Source: Actinomycetota bacterium
GTDB lineage: Bacteria > Actinomycetota > Acidimicrobiia > Acidimicrobiales > Palsa-688
NCBI GenBank assembly: GCA_021323695.1
Contig: JAJPKN010000037.1
Location: 1-64,000 of the forward strand
Direction of reading: 5' to 3'
DNA length: 64,000 nt
How positions within the stretch are numbered: position 1 is the first letter of the stretch; every line of letters begins with the position of its first letter. The position numbers and the translations under genes are program-made. The notes beneath the pieces were generated by a model that saw only the letters and a program-made list of their open reading frames with translations, was not told the DNA's origin and did not search any database. Positions 47,085 through 54,627 of this stretch are shown here, in pieces.

Positions 47085-47978
47085 ATGGAAGCTGCCGTGG
47101 TCGGCCTGGGCAAGATGGGTTCGGCTTTGGCTCGCCGCCTGCTCGACCGGGGCCTGGCCGTCACGGTGTACAACCGCCACCCAGAAGCGGCAGCGGACCT
47201 GGTCCGGGCTGGTGCTTCGGCCGCCCCGCGCCTGGCCGACGTGTGGCTCGGGGCCCGGGTCGCGATGAGCTTTTTGGCCGATGACGAGGCCTTGACGCAG
47301 GTCTACCTGGGGAGCGGGGGCTTGGTCGAGTCCGCGCCGCAAGGTGCTGTCCTGGTGGAGATGAGCACCGTCTCGCCGGTCGCGTCCGGCGCGGTGGCCA
47401 GGGCGGCCACCCAGCGGGGCCTGCACTACGTGCGTTGCCCGGTCAGCGGCAACCCCGGGGTCCTCAGTGCCGGCGAGCTCACCTTGATCGTTTCCGGCGA
47501 CGACGCAAGCGTGCAAGCCGCCCGGCCCTACCTGGAGCACGTCGGCCCCAGGCTGTACCACGTTGGCAGCCAAGAGGAAGCTCGCGTGGTCAAGCTGGCC
47601 GTCAACGCCATGCTGGCCGCCAGCGCCCAGATGCTGGCCGAGACCATCACGCTGACCGAGGCTTCGGGGGTGCCCCGGGCCGTCTTCTTGGACGTCCTGG
47701 CCGGCTCGGCGATGGGCTCGCCCTTTGTCAGGTACAAGACGCCCTCCTTGCTCGAGCGGCGTTACGACGCTACGTTCACCACCGCCATGCTCCTGAAGGA
47801 CCTGCGGTTGGCCGAGGACGTCGCCGCCTCCGCCAGGGCCCCGATGCCGGTCACCGAAGTGGTCACCCAGCTGGCAGAGGCCAGCTGCGACGAGGGGCTG
47901 GGGGACCTGGACTTCATTGCCCTGCTGCCCCATCTCCAAAAGCTGGCCGGCCGGCCGACGGACATCCCCCTGTCGTAG
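47085..47978 (+). CDS. Beta-hydroxyacid dehydrogenase family protein
   Basis: A 297-residue NAD(P)-dependent enzyme of the 3-hydroxyisobutyrate dehydrogenase family. The Rossmann motif VVGLGKMGSALA is at the N-terminus. The substrate loop reads CPVSGNPGVLSAGELTLIVSG, and the catalytic lysine lies in the VVKLAVNAMLA helix near residue 170. The family acts on small beta-hydroxyacids or semialdehydes; the substrate is not evident. ATG at 47085 is supported by the TACTGT box; an in-frame GTG at 47076 lies on that box. Confidence 0.85.
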   Translation: MEAAVVGLGKMGSALARRLLDRGLAVTVYNRHPEAAADLVRAGASAAPRLADVWLGARVAMSFLADDEALTQVYLGSGGLVESAPQGAVLVEMSTVSPVASGAVARAATQRGLHYVRCPVSGNPGVLSAGELTLIVSGDDASVQAARPYLEHVGPRLYHVGSQEEARVVKLAVNAMLAASAQMLAETITLTEASGVPRAVFLDVLAGSAMGSPFVRYKTPSLLERRYDATFTTAMLLKDLRLAEDVAASARAPMPVTEVVTQLAEASCDEGLGDLDFIALLPHLQKLAGRPTDIPLS

Positions 47979-48168
47979 GCAGGGCGCCTGGCTGTAGGGC
48001 GCAGGTAAAGGTGCTGTGCGTTGGCGCAGTGAAAAGCGCAGTGAGCGTTTAGCCAGGCACCTGCTGATGTCGCCCTGCCTTTTCGGTCGAGGCGTCGACG
48101 GGGCCAGGCGTGCGGGCCGCCACAGGCTCGGCAGCCTTCAGGTGTGCTTCTCGCGACGGGTGGGCCTG

Positions 48169-49572
48169 TTAGCTGGCGGACCAACTGAACTGCCCGCCCC
48201 AGTCGACCTGCCCATAGTAAGACGGCCAGGCGCCGGGCTGGAAGAGCGGAGACGCGACCTTCACAGGTGTGGCCCCGGGTGCGGCTATGAGCCACAGGGC
48301 ATCACCCGACTCGTAGAGAAGGCTCTTGCTATCGCTCGACCAGACCGGCACCGAGGCACCGCCCGTCCCCGGCAGTTCGGTAGGCGTCGACGACCCCGAG
48401 CGCAGGAGCCACAGGTGATGCGCCGAGTACCATTTGGTGAGAGCCGACTGGAAGAAGTCCGGCGCGTTAGACGAGGGGGCCTCGACGAACGCGAGGGTCT
48501 TGCCGTCAGGGGACCATGCCGGGTCGACCGTCACGTCGCCTGGGGGCGTGCGGACGTCCGAGCAGCGAGCCGTCGCGACCACGCATGTCTCGACCGTCTT
48601 CGTCATCCAGGCGTAGCGGTTGCCGCCCGAGCCGATCGCGAGCACGCCCCCCGGCCCGACCGAGACGTTCTCCCCGACCGTGACCCCGAGGTCGACCGGC
48701 GTCGCCCCAGGGGAGCGGAGCTCGTAGACGTGCATGCCGTCAGCGGCGATCGACGCCGATTGGTCCGGGTCGACCCAGAACAAGAGCCCTTCGTGGTGCG
48801 GCAGCACGACCACACCGTCAAAGGCCCCGCCGCGGAAACCCGACTTCTTGGTGAACGATATCGGCACCGACCGCCAAACGGTGCGCTCGCCGGTCAGTGA
48901 GCTCGCGAGCTCGAGCCGCTCGGCCCCTGTGAGCGAGCCGTCAGGCCTGTTCGTGACGTGCCTCGTCACAAATGCATAGCCGCTCCCGTCCATCGCCCAC
49001 GCCACGAGGCCCGAGGGGACGGTGCCAGCGGGTGCCACCCGTCCCGGCGAGACGCGGTAGAGCGTCGTGCCTACGAGGAGCTCCCCGTTAGGTACCCATC
49101 GCGCTCTGTCCCCGCCGCCCGTGACCGTCCGTGCCGAGGTGCCGTCTGCGCGGGCCACGCCGGCGCCGCTCTGGCCGAGCGAGTAGGCGAGCCACTTGCC
49201 GTCCGGCGAGAAGGCAGGGGCACTGGCGACCTCAGCCCCCGAGGTGACCGCCCTGAGCTTGCCCGTCGTGCCGTCGAGGACGTAGAGGCGGTCACGCGAG
49301 ACGAACGCAAGGCCCCCGTGGCCACGGAAGGCCTGGGCATCCACTACGGGGCCGGGGCTCGATGACGTCAAGGCCCTGGCCGGGGTTTTCGAGGCAGCAC
49401 TCGTGCCGCTCACCAAGAGGTAGGCGAGGAGCCCAGCCGCCAACGCGCCCCCAGTACCGGCGAGCACGTACCGGCGCTGGCGCTGACGCGGACGTGCTTG
49501 TTCGGTCCAGGCCTGCGCGTCGGTGGGAAGGTGGTCAGCCACATGTCGTGGCGGTGCGTAAGAGGCCTTCAT
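48169..49572 (-). CDS. Membrane-anchored TolB-like beta-propeller protein
   Basis: A 467-residue protein with one membrane helix (about residues 35-56) and an extracytoplasmic region with beta-propeller (PD40/TolB-like) repeats such as AFSPDGKWLAYS and AWSPDGKTLAFV. No enzyme motif is visible; such proteins act as sensors or scaffolds. GAGGAGG lies eight bases before ATG at 49572. Leucine CTC and serine TCG are used more than in neighbouring genes, which prefer CTG, GCC and AGC, so the gene may have been acquired. A 19-base duplication lies directly upstream. Confidence 0.75.
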   Translation of the reverse strand: MKASYAPPRHVADHLPTDAQAWTEQARPRQRQRRYVLAGTGGALAAGLLAYLLVSGTSAASKTPARALTSSSPGPVVDAQAFRGHGGLAFVSRDRLYVLDGTTGKLRAVTSGAEVASAPAFSPDGKWLAYSLGQSGAGVARADGTSARTVTGGGDRARWVPNGELLVGTTLYRVSPGRVAPAGTVPSGLVAWAMDGSGYAFVTRHVTNRPDGSLTGAERLELASSLTGERTVWRSVPISFTKKSGFRGGAFDGVVVLPHHEGLLFWVDPDQSASIAADGMHVYELRSPGATPVDLGVTVGENVSVGPGGVLAIGSGGNRYAWMTKTVETCVVATARCSDVRTPPGDVTVDPAWSPDGKTLAFVEAPSSNAPDFFQSALTKWYSAHHLWLLRSGSSTPTELPGTGGASVPVWSSDSKSLLYESGDALWLIAAPGATPVKVASPLFQPGAWPSYYGQVDWGGQFSWSAS

Positions 49573-49587
49573 GACATGACCCTCCTC

Positions 49588-49625
49588 AACTCAACGGGTG
49601 CTCTCGAACTTAACGGGTGCTCTCG
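49588..49625. repeat. 19-bp tandem duplication upstream of the beta-propeller gene
   Basis: Units at 49588-49606 and 49607-49625 differ at one base. Read on the minus strand, each contains a stop codon preceded by codons for Glu-Ser-Thr-Arg (TAA in one, TGA in the other), as if the end of a small upstream reading frame had been duplicated. Confidence 0.8.
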
Positions 49626-49867
49626 GTCAGCCGGGCCAGCTCGGCGCGGCGGGAGCCCTCGCGACGGGCGACCTGGGCCAGTTCCCGCGCCTTGGTGAGC
49701 ACCACGCTGCGCTCCGGTGCCCTGCCGGCAACGGTGGTGCCCCTGCCCCGTCGGGGCTCGAGCGGGCCCGCCCATGACAACCACGCCACTCCCCCAAGCC
49801 GCCCGTCGCCCCCTGGGAAGCCCGCTCGGGGGCAGGCCTGGAGGAGCCATGCGGCGAGGCTTGACAT
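49610..49867 (-). CDS. Possible small protein or gene remnant upstream of the beta-propeller gene
   Basis: An 85-codon frame, of which the last 35 codons have strong G/C third positions (KARELAQVARREGSRRAEL) like a real coding tail; the first half is low-complexity. It ends in the 19-base duplication just before the beta-propeller gene. I recognise no family. There is no ribosome site at ATG 49867, so it may be a remnant or start at a later GTG. The rest of the 364-base gap 49573-49936 holds only the pdhA promoter. Confidence 0.3.
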   Translation of the reverse strand: MSSLAAWLLQACPRAGFPGGDGRLGGVAWLSWAGPLEPRRGRGTTVAGRAPERSVVLTKARELAQVARREGSRRAELARLTESTR

Positions 49868-49901
49868 GTCCAGTAGCGTTCTCAGAGCTGTTCATCAAGA
49901 C

Positions 49902-49930
49902 TTGACACACTGCCCTGGCCGGGGTATGAA
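49902..49930 (+). promoter_or_regulatory. Consensus promoter for pdhA
   Basis: TTGACA at 49902-49907, a 17-base spacer and TATGAA at 49925-49930 make the best sigma-70 type promoter in the window. The GTG start at 49937 lies six bases after the -10 box, so the transcript should be leaderless. Confidence 0.7.
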
Positions 49931-49936
49931 GACCGT

Positions 49937-50962
49937 GTGGGCCAGGGACCTTCGCAGCGCACGGGCGGGCAGCACGTCTTGGAGCACAGCACGGGGGACC
50001 GGGTCGAGATGTACCGGGCCCAGGTGAGGGTGCGCTACTTCGAAAAGAAGGCCTACGACCTGTTCCTCCAGAACCTGGTCAAAGGGACCAGCCACCTTGC
50101 CATCGGCCAGGAAGCCATAGCTGCGGGGGTGGCCGCCGCGCTACGCCCGGACGACTACGTCTTTGCCACCTACCGGGGCCACGCCCATGCCATACTGCGC
50201 GGCGCGCCCATGGCGGCCGTGCTGGCTGAGCTGCTCGGCCGCCAGAGCGGCCTGATGGCCGGCAAAGGCGGGTCCATGCACCTCACGTACGCGGCCGGCA
50301 ACTTCTTGGGTTCCTACGCCATCGTGGGTGCCCACCTCACGATTGCCAACGGGGCGGCTTGGTCGGCCCGCTACCGAGGCACTGACCAGGTGGCAGTGGC
50401 CTTCTTCGGCGACGGGGCCACCAACATCGGTGCCTTCCACGAGGCTTTGAACCTGGCCGCTACCTGGAAGCTCCCGGTCCTGTTCATCTGCGAGAACAAC
50501 CTCTACATGGAGTACACGCCGATCGCCACCGTGACGGCCGTGGCCCGCCCAGCTGCCGACCGGGCTTCCGCCTACGGCCTGGCCCCCATCGTGGTGGACG
50601 GCAACGACGCCGACGCCGTCTACGAGGTGGCGCTGGCAGCTGTCGCGAGGGCCCGGTCGGGGGAGGGGCCGAGCCTGGTCGAAGCGGTGACCTACCGGCA
50701 CGGGGGCCACTCCCGGGCTGACCCCGGGAAGTACCGGCCCGACGAGGAAGTCGCCGAGTGGCTGGCCAAGGACCCTCTCCCCAGGTACCGGGAACGGTTG
50801 CTGGCCAGCGGCGCGAACCCCGCGGTGCTCGACCGCATCGAGGCGGAGGCCCACGACGAAGTGGAGCAGGCCAGCCTGGCGGCGCAGGGTGCCCCTCTGG
50901 CCGACCCAGCCGAGCTCGAACGCCAGGTCTTCGCGGACGGAGGTGCCACGTGGCGACGCTGA
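49937..50962 (+). CDS. pdhA: 2-oxoacid (pyruvate/acetoin) dehydrogenase E1 alpha subunit
   Basis: A 341-residue thiamine-diphosphate enzyme subunit. The ThDP motif starts at FFGDGATNIG with D159 and ends in ICENN near residue 186. YRGHAHAILRG and the phosphorylation-loop-like YRHGGHSRADPGKYR segment are typical. It forms the alpha2beta2 E1 with the next gene product and decarboxylates pyruvate, acetoin or a branched 2-oxoacid. GTG at 49937 is placed by the promoter; ATG at 50009 is an alternative. E2 and E3 genes are not nearby. Confidence 0.88.
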   Translation: MGQGPSQRTGGQHVLEHSTGDRVEMYRAQVRVRYFEKKAYDLFLQNLVKGTSHLAIGQEAIAAGVAAALRPDDYVFATYRGHAHAILRGAPMAAVLAELLGRQSGLMAGKGGSMHLTYAAGNFLGSYAIVGAHLTIANGAAWSARYRGTDQVAVAFFGDGATNIGAFHEALNLAATWKLPVLFICENNLYMEYTPIATVTAVARPAADRASAYGLAPIVVDGNDADAVYEVALAAVARARSGEGPSLVEAVTYRHGGHSRADPGKYRPDEEVAEWLAKDPLPRYRERLLASGANPAVLDRIEAEAHDEVEQASLAAQGAPLADPAELERQVFADGGATWRR

Positions 50963-51948
50963 CGCAGGTGGCGACGAGGACAGTCACTTACCGGGAGGCG
51001 GTGGCGCTCGGGCTGGCGCAGGAGATGGGACGCGACCCGACCGTCGTGCTCATCGGCGAGGACGTTGCCGCGGCGGGAGGGGTCTTCAAAGCCACGGCCG
51101 GCTTATTGGAACGCTTCGGGCCCGAGCGGGTACGGGACACGCCCATCTCCGAGCAGGCGATCCTCGGGGCGGCCATGGGAGCAGCCATGACCGGGCTGCG
51201 CCCGGTGGCAGAGCTGATGTTCGCCGACTTCTTGTCTGTGGCCCACGACATCGTCGCCAACCAGGTCGCCAAGGCCCGCTACATGACCAATGGCCAGTTG
51301 AGCGTCCCCTTGGTCGTCCGCTTCGGCAACGGGGCCGGCTTGCGTTTCGGGGCACAGCACTCCCAAAGCGTGGAGAGCTGGCTCATGGCCGTCCCAGGGC
51401 TCAAGGTGGTTGTCCCCTCCACCCCTGCCGACGTGGTGGGCTTGCTGGCGGCGGCGGTGCGAGACGACGACCCGGTGATGTTCCTGGAAGAAAAGGCGCT
51501 GTACCCGATGAACGGGGAGGTGCCGAGCGGTGAGCACGTGGACCAGCTGGGCGTGGCCCGGGTGCGCCGCCACGGCAAGGACGCGACCATCGTCTCGCTC
51601 GGGACAATGGTCCACCGGTCGCTCGAGGCCGCGGCCCAACTGGCCACCGAAGGGGTCGAGTGCGAGGTGGTCGACCTCCGCTCGCTCGTGCCCCTGGACG
51701 TGACCACGGTGGCGGCCTCGGTGACCAAGACGGGCCGGATGTTCACCGTCGAGGAGAACCCCCGCCTGTGCGGGTGGGGTGCGGAGCTGGCGTCCATCAT
51801 CGGCGAGGAGTGCTTCTACGACTTGGACGCCCCCGTCCGGCGCATCACCAGCCCGCATGTGCCGGTCCCGGCGGCCGGCTCGCTGGAGGATGCCATGCTG
51901 CCATCAGCCGAGCGAGTGGCCGATGTTGTCCGGCGGGCCCTGGGTTAG
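50950..51948 (+). CDS. pdhB: 2-oxoacid (pyruvate/acetoin) dehydrogenase E1 beta subunit
   Basis: A 332-residue E1 beta subunit. An N-terminal ThDP-contacting segment (LIGEDVAAAGGVFKATAGL) and the C-terminal transketolase domain (GKDATIVSLGTMVHRSLEAA, VEENPRLCGWGAELAS) are clear. GTG at 50950 has GGAGG six bases upstream and overlaps the end of pdhA by 13 bases, so production of the two subunits is coupled. Substrate is not decided by sequence. Confidence 0.9.
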   Translation: MATLTQVATRTVTYREAVALGLAQEMGRDPTVVLIGEDVAAAGGVFKATAGLLERFGPERVRDTPISEQAILGAAMGAAMTGLRPVAELMFADFLSVAHDIVANQVAKARYMTNGQLSVPLVVRFGNGAGLRFGAQHSQSVESWLMAVPGLKVVVPSTPADVVGLLAAAVRDDDPVMFLEEKALYPMNGEVPSGEHVDQLGVARVRRHGKDATIVSLGTMVHRSLEAAAQLATEGVECEVVDLRSLVPLDVTTVAASVTKTGRMFTVEENPRLCGWGAELASIIGEECFYDLDAPVRRITSPHVPVPAAGSLEDAMLPSAERVADVVRRALG

Positions 51949-51969
51949 CAGCTAGCGCCGGCTGGGGCC

Positions 51970-52029
51970 AGGCCGGCCGGGGCGAGGCAGGCCGGGGCCA
52001 GGCAGGCCGGGGCCAGGTAGGCCGGGGCC
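51970..52029. repeat. 15-bp tandem repeat, four copies
   Basis: Units starting at 51970, 51985, 52000 and 52015; the second and third are identical, the others differ by a few bases. Confidence 0.8.
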
Positions 52030-52044
52030 AGCCCTGCAGCTCCG

Positions 52045-52072
52045 CCTGTTGGGCCCCACCTGTTGGGCCCCA
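52045..52072. repeat. 14-bp tandem repeat, two copies
   Basis: Two identical 14-base units, each containing GGGCCCC, with a degenerate third copy following. Confidence 0.75.
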
Positions 52073-52161
52073 CTTGCTGGGCTGAGCGCGGGTTGCCGAG
52101 CTGGTTGGGTGCGGGCGGGCCTGGCGGGGCGAGTGGTGGGCCCGGGCCTGGGCCGACGGCC

Positions 52162-52248
52162 TTGCCCCCTACCTGCGGCGAGCAAGGGCCCGTACCCGAG
52201 CGCCGGCCGGCACCCCAAGGCGTTGCCCCCTACCTGCGGCGAGCAAGG
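52162..52248. repeat. 26-bp direct repeat pair
   Basis: Identical 26-base copies at 52162-52187 and 52223-52248 are separated by 35 bases. Each copy has complementary ends (TTGC and GCAA; six bases, CCTTGC/GCAAGG, in the first) and could form a hairpin in RNA. They lie 80-170 bases before the efflux pump start. Confidence 0.8.
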
Positions 52249-52292
52249 ACTTTGGTCCCTTCCGCGACGGGCCGCCAGCGGCCGAGAATTTC

Positions 52293-52313
52293 TAAACGAC
52301 CACGTTTCGTTTA
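52293..52313. promoter_or_regulatory. Probable TetR operator of the efflux operon
   Basis: A perfect inverted repeat TAAACGA-N7-TCGTTTA sits directly before the AGGAGG ribosome site (52315-52320) of the MFS gene. AT-rich arms in a GC-rich background and the TetR gene in the same operon make an autoregulated operator likely. Confidence 0.65.
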
Positions 52314-52328
52314 TAGGAGGCCGTCTTC

Positions 52329-53981
52329 ATGACCCCGCCGACCCTCAACCGCAGCCGCCGCGGGCCTCGGGTGAGCCTGCCCCTCCCGGGCGACGGGAGC
52401 CGCGAGTGGGCGGTCCTGGCTGTGCTTTGCCTGAGCCTGCTGGTCGTCAGCCTGGACACGACCATCCTGAACGTTGCGTTGCCGACGCTGGTGAGGGACC
52501 TTCACGCCAGCGACAGCCAGCTGCAGTGGATAGTGGACGGCTACACCGTGGTGTTCGGTGGCCTGTTGATCACCTTCGGCAGCCTGGGCGACCGTGCCGG
52601 CCGGAGAGGGGCCCTGGCCCTTGGCTTGGTGGTCTTCGGCGCCGGGTCGGCCCTTTCCGCCTTTGCTGCTTCGCCTGACCAGCTGATCGGCTTCCGCTGT
52701 GTCATGGGAGCAGGTGGCGCCTTTGTCATGCCGGCTACCTTGTCCATCCTCACCAATACCTTCACCGATGCCACCCAGCGTGCCCGGGCGATCGGGATCT
52801 GGTCGGGGACCTCAGGCTTGGGCGTCGCCATCGGGCCGATCGCGGGTGGCTGGTTGCTGGCTCACTTCTGGTGGGGCTCGGTGTTCCTGGTCAACGCCCC
52901 CATCGTGGGCGTCGGCCTGGTAGCCATCGCCCTGCTGGTGCCCACCTCCAAGGACCCCCAGGCCCGCCGGCCCGACCCGGTGGGGACGCTGCTTTCCATC
53001 GCGGGCCTCAGCACTTTGTTGTGGGGGATCATCGAAGCACCTGTGGACGGCTGGGCAGACCCGCTGGTGATCGGGGCGCTGTGCGGGGGAGCCGTGGTGC
53101 TCGTGGCCTTCGTGGCCTGGGAGGCGCGCAGCAGCCACCCCATGTTCAGGATGGACTTCTTTTCCAACCCGCGCTTTTCCGGGGCCAGCGTCTCGGTGAG
53201 CCTGGTCTTTTTTGCCCTCTTCGGCGCCATGTTCCTGCTGACCCAGTTCCTCCAGTCAGTGCTCAGCTACACGCCTGTCCAAGCCGGCCTGCGCCTGGCG
53301 CCTGTGGCGCTGGCGCTGGCGGTGGCCGCACCCGCCGCGTCCCTGCTGGCGGAGAAGCTCGGCACCAAGGTCGTGGTCGTTGCCGGCCTGTGCACAGTGG
53401 GGGCCGGGCTGGGGCTGGCCAGCGGCTTCAGCGCCCGCTCGGGCTATTCGCCCGTGCTCATCGCCATCCTGGTTGCCGGCCTCGGCATGGGCCTGACCAT
53501 ATCCCCGGCCACAGAGGCCATCATGGGCTCCTTGCCCCCCACCGAATCCGGCGTGGGTTCGGCCATGAACGGGACGAACATCCAAGTCGGCGGGGCGCTG
53601 GGCGTGGCCGTGCTGGGCAGCATCTTGAACTCCCACTACCGCTCGCACCTGGCCCCGACGCTGACTGGGCTGCACCTGCCCCCGGTGCTCGCCCATGCGG
53701 CCAGTTCTTCTCTCGGAGGGGCGCTGGCCGTCGCCCAGCAGCTTCCTGCCCCGGCCACGGCCGGGTTGTCCGGGGCAGCCAAAGTGGCCTTCGTGGGCGG
53801 TGTGAACACGGCCGACCTGGTCGGCATGGCCGTGGCCTTGGCTGGGGCAGCCGTAGCCCTGGCCTTCCTGCCGGCGCGGCCCAGGCCCCACCACGCCCAG
53901 CCCCACCTGGGGGACCAGGTGGTGGCGGCCCACCGGGCCCAGCCAGGCGGCGCCGGCCCGGGTAGGGGCACCGCCGCCTGA
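52329..53981 (+). CDS. MFS drug efflux transporter (DHA2, 14-TM type)
   Basis: A 550-residue inner-membrane antiporter of the EmrB/QacA family. The N-terminal helix contains LDTTILNVALPTL, motif A reads GSLGDRAGRRGAL, and about 14 membrane segments end near residue 515. A His/Pro/Gly-rich cytoplasmic tail follows. It is unrelated in detail to the other MFS gene at 7383-9110. AGGAGG lies eight bases before ATG, and the TetR operator just upstream suggests inducible expression by its substrate. Confidence 0.88.
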   Translation: MTPPTLNRSRRGPRVSLPLPGDGSREWAVLAVLCLSLLVVSLDTTILNVALPTLVRDLHASDSQLQWIVDGYTVVFGGLLITFGSLGDRAGRRGALALGLVVFGAGSALSAFAASPDQLIGFRCVMGAGGAFVMPATLSILTNTFTDATQRARAIGIWSGTSGLGVAIGPIAGGWLLAHFWWGSVFLVNAPIVGVGLVAIALLVPTSKDPQARRPDPVGTLLSIAGLSTLLWGIIEAPVDGWADPLVIGALCGGAVVLVAFVAWEARSSHPMFRMDFFSNPRFSGASVSVSLVFFALFGAMFLLTQFLQSVLSYTPVQAGLRLAPVALALAVAAPAASLLAEKLGTKVVVVAGLCTVGAGLGLASGFSARSGYSPVLIAILVAGLGMGLTISPATEAIMGSLPPTESGVGSAMNGTNIQVGGALGVAVLGSILNSHYRSHLAPTLTGLHLPPVLAHAASSSLGGALAVAQQLPAPATAGLSGAAKVAFVGGVNTADLVGMAVALAGAAVALAFLPARPRPHHAQPHLGDQVVAAHRAQPGGAGPGRGTAA

Positions 53982-53986
53982 GCGTC

Positions 53987-54574
53987 GTGCACCAGCAGCA
54001 CCACCACCGCGGGAGGCCTCGCAGCCAGGCTGCGAGGCAGGCGGTGCTAGGGGCGACCGCGGCCTTGTTGTGCGAGGTGGGCTATGGGGCCCTGACCATG
54101 GCGGCGGTGGCCAAAAGGGCCAAAGTCAGCAAGGCAACCATCTACCGCTGGTGGCGCAGCAAGGCCGCGTTGGTCGTAGAAGCAGTGAGCACGCTGGCCA
54201 GCGGGGCCGTACCGGAGCCGGACACTGGCTCTTTGGAGGGCGATGTCCGCGTCGCGTTGGCTGACCTGTTGGCGTTCATGGGTTCCCCGCTCGGGGGGGT
54301 GGTGGAAGCCCTGGCGGTCGCCTCTCAGCGCAACCCGGAGCTGGCCCGCGCCCTGGAGGAGAACTTCCTGGCCGGACGGAGGGAAATGGTCACCAAAGTG
54401 CTGGGGCGGGCCGAAGCTCGAGGCGAGCTGCGCCACCGCGTCGACAAGGAGCTCGTTGCCGACGTGGCCGTGTCGCTGCTGTTCTACCGGATCCGCCGGC
54501 CAGCTCCCATCGACCGCTCGCTGGTCGACGGCTTCATCCGGCTGCTGAGCCAGGGGGTGCAGAGGGCCACCTGA
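53987..54574 (+). CDS. TetR/AcrR-family repressor
   Basis: A 195-residue regulator. The N-terminal helix-turn-helix is at about residues 37-56 (LTMAAVAKRAKVSKATIYRWW), and the C-terminal ligand domain is of the TetR_C type. The first residues are His-rich. It starts five bases after the MFS stop, so both form one operon, most simply repressed through the palindrome at 52293-52313 until an efflux substrate binds. Confidence 0.88.
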   Translation: MHQQHHHRGRPRSQAARQAVLGATAALLCEVGYGALTMAAVAKRAKVSKATIYRWWRSKAALVVEAVSTLASGAVPEPDTGSLEGDVRVALADLLAFMGSPLGGVVEALAVASQRNPELARALEENFLAGRREMVTKVLGRAEARGELRHRVDKELVADVAVSLLFYRIRRPAPIDRSLVDGFIRLLSQGVQRAT

Positions 54575-54627
54575 CCACCTCCGGCGGCCCTTCTCCCTGG
54601 TCGGCTGCCGCTGCCGGGCGAGCGGTG

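Larger units (their letters stand above)
51949..52292. other. Repeat-rich intergenic region before the efflux gene
   Basis: No gene is seen. The interval holds three different direct-repeat groups, listed separately, and leads into an operator and ribosome site for the MFS gene. Confidence 0.6.

Noticed and set aside
51970-52248. Could the repeat cluster be a CRISPR array?
   Set aside because: The repeats are tandem without unique spacers or have a single 35-base interval, three different units are mixed, and no cas gene is present.
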